The notes under the pieces are model-generated. The model did no database searches. It was not told where the DNA came from and was given only the letters and a program-made list of their open reading frames with translations. Positions 7,610 to 11,657 of a stretch of 11,657 bases of DNA are shown in pieces; within the stretch, counting starts at the first letter, position 1; each line of letters opens with the position of its first letter. The stretch is from JBAZAX01 sp041671765 (GTDB taxonomy: Bacteria > Babelota > Babeliae > Babelales > RVW-14), in NCBI GenBank assembly GCA_041671765.1, contig JBAZAX010000036.1, forward strand, positions 1 through 11,657, in the 5' to 3' direction. A program made the translations under genes and the position numbers.

Positions 7610-8944
7610 TTATTCAAGCGCTTTTGTCAGATCCTTTGCAAGGGTTTGCGCTATGTCTCTCGCAATTTCACCTGACTCCGCCTCAGTCATTATACGCAAA
7701 AGATTCTCTGTTCCGGAATATCTAACAACAATTCGCCCATCTTTGATTGATTCTTGCGCTTTTTTGATTATATCTGAATATGGTTGATTTGATAGATCAC
7801 GTTTTTCTTTGACCACAATATTTATCGAAACTTGAGGATACTTATCAAAAGTTTTCATCTCTAAATTTTGATTTGCAATAATCGATTCTAACGTTTTCAG
7901 TGCCACAAATATGCCATCTCCGGTCGGCATATAATCTTTAATTATTATGTGCCCACATGTTTCACCACCTAATAAAAGCTTTCTTTCTTCAAGTGCTGCT
8001 GCAACGTACTTATCACCAACTTGAGTACGAATTAAATTTTTGTTTAATCTATGCAACTCAACCTCAAACCCTTGGTTTGTCGTAATTGTTCCAACTATAT
8101 CACTAATATTTTTATAATCAGGATGCTCAGCCAAAATAGCTAAAATATCATCCCCATCTTTGACCTGGCCGAGATTATTAATGGCTATAACTCGGTCTCC
8201 ATCACCATCAAATGCAAATCCAACTACTGCTTTATTGCGAACAACTAGATCTTTAATTCTCTCAGGATGTGTTGATCCACACTTTTCATTAATATTAATA
8301 CCGGATGGAGCTGATCCAATTGTAATTACCGTAGCCCCAAATTTTTTAAAAATCTGAGGTGCTACCTCAAAAGTTGCGCCATTTGCACAATCTAAAATAA
8401 TGCTCATCCCCGACAAATAGTTTTGTGAAAATTTTGAAGAGATAAAATCAATATAGGCTTGACTCGCTTCAATCCATTCAGTACGTTTATCTGAGTTTTC
8501 GACTAAAAGCTCATGCTTATTAAAATAAAGATCAAAATACTGCTCAATTTTCTCTTCGTCCTGGCGACTCAATTTACATTTTTTTGCATCAAATAACTTA
8601 ATTCCATTGTCATGAAATGGATTATGCGAAGCTGATATTGCTATTCCAAAATCAAAAGATTCATCAATGCTAATCAAACGGTAAACTGCAGGCGTGGGCA
8701 GAATTCCACCATCGATGACATCGGCATGAAAACAATTCAAGCCCTCGATCAGCTCATTTTTTATTCTTATACCGGAAAGACGTGTATCATATCCAATCAG
8801 AACTTTAGGACTATTTTTTCCGTATTTCTCACTTGCCCAACGAGAAATAGAGGCCCCCAATGCTTTTAATCCATCTTTTGTAAATGGGTGCTTTTCCGAA
8901 TTTCCTCTTATTCCATCCGTTCCAAATGATATCGCATTTTTCAT
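7610..8944 (-). CDS. glmM: Phosphoglucosamine mutase GlmM
   Basis: GlmM interconverts glucosamine-6-phosphate and glucosamine-1-phosphate, the step before GlmU in UDP-GlcNAc synthesis for peptidoglycan and LPS. The four-domain alpha-D-phosphohexomutase fold is complete at 444 aa. The N-terminus is FGTDGIRG (7-14). The phosphoserine loop is ISASHNPFHDNGIKLF (103-118), with S106 the probable phosphorylated serine. The Mg loop is DGDGDR (246-251). CGSTHPE (222-228) is characteristic of GlmM rather than other mutases. The sugar-recognition loop reads GGETCGH (326-332), where the usual serine is cysteine. The phosphate-binding RYSGTENLLRIM (408-419) closes the protein. The ATG has GGGA four nt upstream and a TATAAT promoter candidate. 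It is the first gene of an apparent envelope operon followed by DUF502 and an LptF/G-type gene. Confidence 0.96.
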   Translation of the reverse strand: MKNAISFGTDGIRGNSEKHPFTKDGLKALGASISRWASEKYGKNSPKVLIGYDTRLSGIRIKNELIEGLNCFHADVIDGGILPTPAVYRLISIDESFDFGIAISASHNPFHDNGIKLFDAKKCKLSRQDEEKIEQYFDLYFNKHELLVENSDKRTEWIEASQAYIDFISSKFSQNYLSGMSIILDCANGATFEVAPQIFKKFGATVITIGSAPSGININEKCGSTHPERIKDLVVRNKAVVGFAFDGDGDRVIAINNLGQVKDGDDILAILAEHPDYKNISDIVGTITTNQGFEVELHRLNKNLIRTQVGDKYVAAALEERKLLLGGETCGHIIIKDYMPTGDGIFVALKTLESIIANQNLEMKTFDKYPQVSINIVVKEKRDLSNQPYSDIIKKAQESIKDGRIVVRYSGTENLLRIMTEAESGEIARDIAQTLAKDLTKALE

Positions 8945-8975
8945 ATGATCCCGTTTTTCAAAGCGTTAATTTTAA

Positions 8976-9005
8976 ATTATAATATTTACAATGGTCGTCA
9001 TACAA
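8976..9005 (-). promoter_or_regulatory. Candidate sigma70 promoter for glmM operon
   Basis: A perfect TATAAT (8981-8976, minus strand) is preceded after 18 nt by TTGTAT (9005-9000), with three of six -35 matches. The predicted start near 8969 leaves a leader of about 24 nt to the glmM ATG. It sits in the 153-nt gap shared with the divergent LysE-type gene. Confidence 0.5.
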
Positions 9006-9045
9006 ATTTGTTCTTTCAAAAAAATGGCTTTTTTGCCTCTTTGTA

Positions 9046-9054
9046 TGCTAAAAT
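9046..9054 (+). promoter_or_regulatory. Candidate extended -10 promoter for the LysE-type gene
   Basis: TGCTAAAAT is an extended -10 box (TG, one base, then TAAAAT with five of six matches). No convincing -35 lies 16-18 nt upstream, which extended -10 promoters tolerate. The start would be near 9061, about 37 nt before the ATG. The -35 side faces the glmM promoter, so both could share a regulator-binding gap. Confidence 0.4.
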
Positions 9055-9097
9055 CTAGAATAATAGAAAGATTTTTAAAAAGTAAGAGGGGTTTTAA

Positions 9098-9748
9098 ATG
9101 AATTTTACTTTATATCGAAATTGTTTTCTGGTAGGGCTTTCAGCCGCAGCCGCAATAGGTCCGATTTTTGTATTAGTATTTAATCGTGGAGCTTTATATG
9201 GCTTTAAAAAGGGATTTATAACTGCCCTTGGAGCAGCCATGGGTGATGGACTGTTATTTGGACTAAGCTTTATCGGGTTGCTCAGTTTTTTAGAATCATC
9301 TCGTAAAATAGTAATTGCCATGGACTTAGTTGTTAGCATTCTTCTTATCTTTATCGGCATACGAATGCTCATAAAGCAACAATCCTATGATTCAGATACT
9401 CTTGAGTGTAAAGAGCCAGCAATCGTTACTATTGCCAGGTCTTTTATTTTAACTCTTATAAATCCAATCACCATTTTCTTTTTTATGTTCATTAGTGTCA
9501 AAGTTATTCCGGAAAATGTTGTGTCCATATCACGCCTTGACTCGTTAATTGCAAGTGCAATGATCTCGCTGGGATCGCTAACCACATTCTCAACGGTTGC
9601 AATCTCTGCACGCAATCTTCGTAAAACACTTGGACAAAAACAGCTTCACTTGGCAACTTATGCCACTGCCGTTGCATTTGTTATCATAGGTGTTTATTTT
9701 TCATTTGATTTAGTCAAACAAATTGCCAAATATTTTGGCTGGTTATAA
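9098..9748 (+). CDS. LysE/RhtB-type amino acid exporter
   Basis: Inner-membrane efflux protein of the LysE superfamily, which exports amino acids or related small molecules using ion gradients; the substrate cannot be read from sequence. Family marks are GP at 21-22 within the first membrane helix, the GALYGFKKGFITALGAAMGD block (31-50) with the conserved Gly and Asp, and LTLINPITIFFFMF (118-131) with the conserved Asn-Pro at 122-123. Hydrophobic segments at about 10-28, 40-63, 72-92, 112-135, 148-168 and 186-206 fit the usual six. The length of 216 aa is typical. AGAGGGG lies upstream at good spacing, which fixes the ATG at 9098. It is divergent from glmM and followed by a repeat-rich region, so it is likely monocistronic. 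Confidence 0.9.
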   Translation: MNFTLYRNCFLVGLSAAAAIGPIFVLVFNRGALYGFKKGFITALGAAMGDGLLFGLSFIGLLSFLESSRKIVIAMDLVVSILLIFIGIRMLIKQQSYDSDTLECKEPAIVTIARSFILTLINPITIFFFMFISVKVIPENVVSISRLDSLIASAMISLGSLTTFSTVAISARNLRKTLGQKQLHLATYATAVAFVIIGVYFSFDLVKQIAKYFGWL

Positions 9749-9750
9749 TT

Positions 9751-9874
9751 TATATCGCTCTCTCTAACTCAAAAAATCTAATTTTTGGCTCCCACGTACA
9801 CCAGCCGCTCGTCCCAAGTGCGCACGTAGTACGTGTATCGAGGGATGCGGCCAGCACTCACCAAGAGCGCTATA
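9751..9874. repeat. GC-rich palindromic element, possibly a small mobile repeat
   Basis: The ends form an imperfect inverted repeat, TATATCGCTCT (9751-9761) and AGAGCGCTATA (9864-9874), with 10 of 11 positions pairing. Inside, GCCGC plus TCCC on the left (about 9804-9815) can pair with GGGA plus GCGGC on the right (about 9842-9851). The centre holds CACGTA-G-TACGTG (9823-9835). The inner part is clearly richer in GC than the flanking DNA. It starts two bases after the LysE-type stop codon and ends in TATATTTTTG, so it may also serve as that gene's terminator. Confidence 0.6.
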
Positions 9875-9906
9875 TTTTTGCAGAATAGTATTAAGAGCCT
9901 TAAATT

Positions 9907-10210
9907 AACGCCAGTTCGATAACTAGTTATCATTTAGATTTTTTTTCTAGATACGCTTTGCTAAGCAGTTTTGTCATGCTGAACTCGTTTCAGTCCCGTC
10001 CGCCATAGCCACGAGTGCAACGAGGGCGACGGCTGGAATCCATGGATAAATTTATTCCAAATTTTTGCAATTGGGTAATAGGAACAACTAATCCATGGAT
10101 CCTGAAATAAATTCAGGATGACACAATCTTCGGTCGAAGCTTCTGTAGGCACAGCCAAAATACATTGCAGTAAATGTTTTCAGCGGGTGTTGAATTATCG
10201 AACTAGCGTT
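9907..10210. mobile_element. 304-bp segment bounded by 16-bp inverted repeats (MITE-like)
   Basis: AACGCCAGTTCGATAA (9907-9922) and TTATCGAACTAGCGTT (10195-10210) are inverted copies matching at 15 of 16 positions. They flank a non-coding segment that contains a further palindromic repeat. No transposase is encoded and I see no convincing target-site duplication at the edges, so the label is tentative. The left arm overlaps a perfect 14-bp palindrome, GATAACTAGTTATC (9918-9931). Confidence 0.5.
9973..10122. repeat. Interspersed palindromic repeat of the 'NLFQDPWI' type
   Basis: The outer arms are 9973-9993 and 10102-10122, 21 nt each, inverted, with 17 of 21 positions matching (GTCATGCTGAA versus GTCATCCTGAA at the outer ends). 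Inner hairpins follow: 9996-10004 with 10025-10032, and two copies of the palindrome ATCCATGGAT at 10038-10047 and 10091-10100. Minus-strand translation gives VILNLFQDPWI, a phrase I know from many spurious annotations of repeats in Rickettsiales and other intracellular bacteria. It is repeat DNA and not a gene. Confidence 0.75.
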
Positions 10211-10301
10211 TAAAACTACTCCTACATCCAAATATCCGCCTTCTTAAACACATCCATTTTTTATCACGCCACCTACAAAAACATTCAAAATGATATTTTT
10301 C

Positions 10302-10331
10302 TTGCATTTAATTAAAGCAAGCGAGTAATAT
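10302..10331 (+). promoter_or_regulatory. Candidate promoter for the 10422-11087 gene
   Basis: TTGCAT (10302-10307) and TAATAT (10326-10331) are separated by 18 nt. Both hexamers are imperfect, and the leader would be about 85 nt. A second option with TTGAAA near 10357 and TAGAAT near 10382 has a 19-nt spacer, so the actual start is undecided. Confidence 0.25.
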
Positions 10332-10421
10332 GATAATTGAAGATGTATTTACAGATTGAAATATATAAACAATACAGATTTAGAATATTTATCATTTTTA
10401 GGGGGAGAAGGGGAGGATTTT

Positions 10422-11087
10422 ATGAATATCAATTTCAAATTTCTAACATTTTGCTTGATAACTATGCTTTTAGTTGCAAGCTACCGCACCGCAACACAAG
10501 CTACAACTGCTCCAAGAAGCAGGACCACGGCCGCTTCAAAAAGCAGAACTACTTCAAGTAGATCAAGTTTAGTTCGTCAAGGAAACATCCAGGTTCCAAC
10601 AGCTGGCTCAAGTTGGCAAATCAAGGACCTTTTTGCGCTTATAAACAAAAACAATCCACAACAAAACTCCAATTTTATAATAACAGATAACACCGGAGAA
10701 AATTCCTATAGCGCTGGAAATGTTGGATTTGATGCAAATTGGGCAAAAAACAATACAACTTCCGTTAAACTATTTCGAGATGAGTTTCAGGTTCGAAAAT
10801 TGATTAGCCGCGGAGTTCTTCCAAGCCCTGCCGTTCTTAACAGTTTACGTGGAAATGCGTCAAAATCTCAAACGTACCAATTGTTCAAACACATTTCAGA
10901 TAATTTTCCTAAGATAATGCTTTACTTTGAAGCTGTAAGTCCAACAGACAATAAGGCATATAAACTATACATTGCAGACCCATGCCCAGGGAGAACAAAC
11001 TGGACGATGGTTATACAAGGACGATTAAATCCACAAACAAGTATACCTGCTTATACAAACGTTTTGAGTAAATGGAAAGTAAATTAA
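10422..11087 (+). CDS. Small secreted protein with Ser/Thr/Arg-rich N-terminus, unknown function
   Basis: I do not recognise the family. I set the start at 10422 and not at the in-frame ATG at 10356 because GGGGAGG lies five nt upstream of 10422 and the resulting protein begins with a normal signal peptide (MNINFKFLTFCLITMLLVAS, cleavage probably between residues 19 and 28). The mature protein opens with a low-complexity segment built from repeats of SRTT (PRSRTTAASKSRTTSSRSS, about residues 32-50) that is probably disordered and strongly basic. The remainder, about 165 residues, seems globular, with a block near 137-200 including VLPSPAVLNSLRG and LYFEAVSPTD. Only one cysteine is left in the mature part (in DPCPGRTNW). 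It has 221 aa. A very strong terminator follows. The signal and charge suggest export; a role in binding nucleic acid or acidic polymers by the tail is speculation. Confidence 0.8.
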   Translation: MNINFKFLTFCLITMLLVASYRTATQATTAPRSRTTAASKSRTTSSRSSLVRQGNIQVPTAGSSWQIKDLFALINKNNPQQNSNFIITDNTGENSYSAGNVGFDANWAKNNTTSVKLFRDEFQVRKLISRGVLPSPAVLNSLRGNASKSQTYQLFKHISDNFPKIMLYFEAVSPTDNKAYKLYIADPCPGRTNWTMVIQGRLNPQTSIPAYTNVLSKWKVN

Positions 11088-11108
11088 CCAATAAACATTA
11101 AGATTTTG

Positions 11109-11161
11109 TAAGTAAATTAAATATGGGGAGGCGCAGCGCCTCCCCATATTTAATTTACTTA
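11109..11161. terminator. Bidirectional terminator, 26-bp perfect stem
   Basis: The arms 11109-11134 and 11136-11161 are perfectly complementary over 26 bp around a single central A; in RNA the loop would open to about three to five nt. The core is GGGGAGGCGC against GCGCCTCCCC. On the plus strand the stem runs into ATTTTTTGTATTATTTTTTT, a strong U-tract for the secreted-protein gene ending at 11087. On the minus strand it lies 10 nt past the PEP synthase stop, with a weaker T-run, so it probably serves both convergent genes. Confidence 0.88.
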
Positions 11162-11170
11162 TTTTTTGTA

Positions 11171-11657
11171 TTATTTTTTTGCAAGCAACAAGATCTCTTT
11201 CAAAACAGAATCAGGATTTAATGAAATCGAATCAATTCCAAGTTTTACCAAAAATTCTGCAATTTCTGGGTAATCCGAAGGTGCCTGTCCACAAATTCCA
11301 ATCTTTTTCCCTGATTTCTGAGCACCTTTGATCGCCATTTCAAGCATAATTTTCACGGCGTCATTTCTCTCATCAAAAATACTTGAAACTAAATCAGAAT
11401 CACGATCCACAGCTAAAACTGTTTGGGTCAAATCGTTAGACCCGATTGAAAATCCATCAAATATTTTGGAAAATTGATCAATAAGTAAAACGTTGGATGG
11501 AATCTCGCACATCATGTAAATCTCAAGATTGTCTTTGCCCCGTTCCAATCCATGTTTTTTCATCTCAGAAATGGCAGCATTAGCGTCCTGCAGAGTTCGA
11601 ACGAACGGTAACATGAGCTTAACATTCTTTAAACCCATCTCACTGCGAATTTTTTTC
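11171..11657 (-). CDS. ppsA: Phosphoenolpyruvate synthase, C-terminal part (cut by window edge)
   Basis: PEP synthase converts pyruvate, ATP and water to PEP, AMP and phosphate in gluconeogenesis. Only the last 161 or so codons are present; the frame stays open to 11657, reading KKIRSE before MGLKNVK, so the first visible ATG at 11638 is internal. The PEP/pyruvate-binding TIM-barrel domain is clear. LMLPFVRT is at 8-15 counting from that methionine, followed by MCEIPSN with its metal-binding Glu (43-49), GFSIGSNDLTQTVLAVDRD (62-80) and FDERNDAV (88-95). The catalytic cysteine is in GICGQAPSDYPE (114-125, C116). The ending SISLNPDSVLK is typical. The MCEIPSN and DRDS forms favour PEP synthase over pyruvate phosphate dikinase. 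It is convergent with the secreted-protein gene and separated from it by the shared terminator. Confidence 0.93.
   Translation of the reverse strand, partial: KKIRSEMGLKNVKLMLPFVRTLQDANAAISEMKKHGLERGKDNLEIYMMCEIPSNVLLIDQFSKIFDGFSIGSNDLTQTVLAVDRDSDLVSSIFDERNDAVKIMLEMAIKGAQKSGKKIGICGQAPSDYPEIAEFLVKLGIDSISLNPDSVLKEILLLAKK

Larger units (their letters stand above)
9749..10421. other. 673-bp intergenic region without a credible gene
   Basis: This gap holds the two palindromic repeats described separately. The remaining pieces (9875-9906 and 10211-10421) are AT-rich with no protein-like reading frame, tRNA or ribosomal RNA that I can see. The last 120 nt carry the promoter and ribosome site of the gene at 10422. 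Confidence 0.7.

Noticed and set aside
9028..9039. TGGCTTTTTTGC stretch as a regulatory hairpin in the glmM/LysE gap
   Set aside because: Only three G/C pairs could form; too weak to call a structure.
9961..10158. Minus-strand 65-aa reading frame ending ...RVQHDKTA
   Set aside because: It is the translation of the palindromic repeat, a well-known type of spurious annotation, with no ribosome site.
10356..10421. Upstream in-frame ATG for the small secreted protein
   Set aside because: It would bury the signal peptide behind 22 polar residues and leave the very strong ribosome site unused.

Overview
The window looks like chromosomal DNA from a low-GC, Gram-negative, probably host-associated bacterium. 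Supporting signs are AT-rich coding sequence, an LptF/LptG-type LPS exporter subunit, a peptidoglycan/LPS precursor enzyme, several secreted proteins of unknown function, and an intergenic repeat that translates to the 'NLFQDPWI' type of spurious peptide common in intracellular bacteria. My best guess for lineage is Candidatus Dependentiae (TM6/Babeliae). This is an inference from gene content and style; no rRNA or other phylogenetic marker was compared.

Layout, left to right. A plus-strand pair, rho (80-1786) and tsaD (1798-2862), has an 11-nt gap and is probably co-transcribed. tsaD overlaps tail-to-tail by 11 nt with a minus-strand flavodoxin-like gene (2852-3370). Two minus-strand genes follow, each encoding a signal-peptide-bearing protein I do not recognise (3520-4530 and 4783-5610). 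Each has a candidate promoter, and the first has a good intrinsic terminator. A minus-strand envelope cluster comes next, in transcription order glmM (8944-7610), a DUF502 membrane protein (7578-6919) and an LptF/LptG-family permease (6892-5840). A divergent intergenic region (8945-9097) separates glmM from a plus-strand LysE/RhtB-type exporter (9098-9748).

The 673-bp stretch 9749-10421 has no credible gene. It is the most structured non-coding part of the window: a GC-rich palindromic element (about 9751-9874), and a 304-bp segment bounded by 16-bp inverted repeats (9907-10210) that encloses an older palindromic repeat. After it comes a small secreted protein with a Ser/Thr/Arg-rich mature N-terminus (10422-11087), a 26-bp perfect inverted repeat acting as a terminator (11109-11161), and the C-terminal end of a convergent phosphoenolpyruvate synthase gene that runs off the right edge.

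Functionally, rho and tsaD are housekeeping genes for transcription termination and tRNA t6A modification. glmM supplies glucosamine-1-phosphate for UDP-GlcNAc, and the LptF/G-like gene would help move LPS to the outer membrane, so that cluster is an envelope operon. PEP synthase is central carbon metabolism. The secreted unknowns are the likeliest lineage-specific or host-facing part. One of them (4783-5610) has a segment that resembles the Skp1/POZ pattern, the most speculative but most interesting protein-level observation here.
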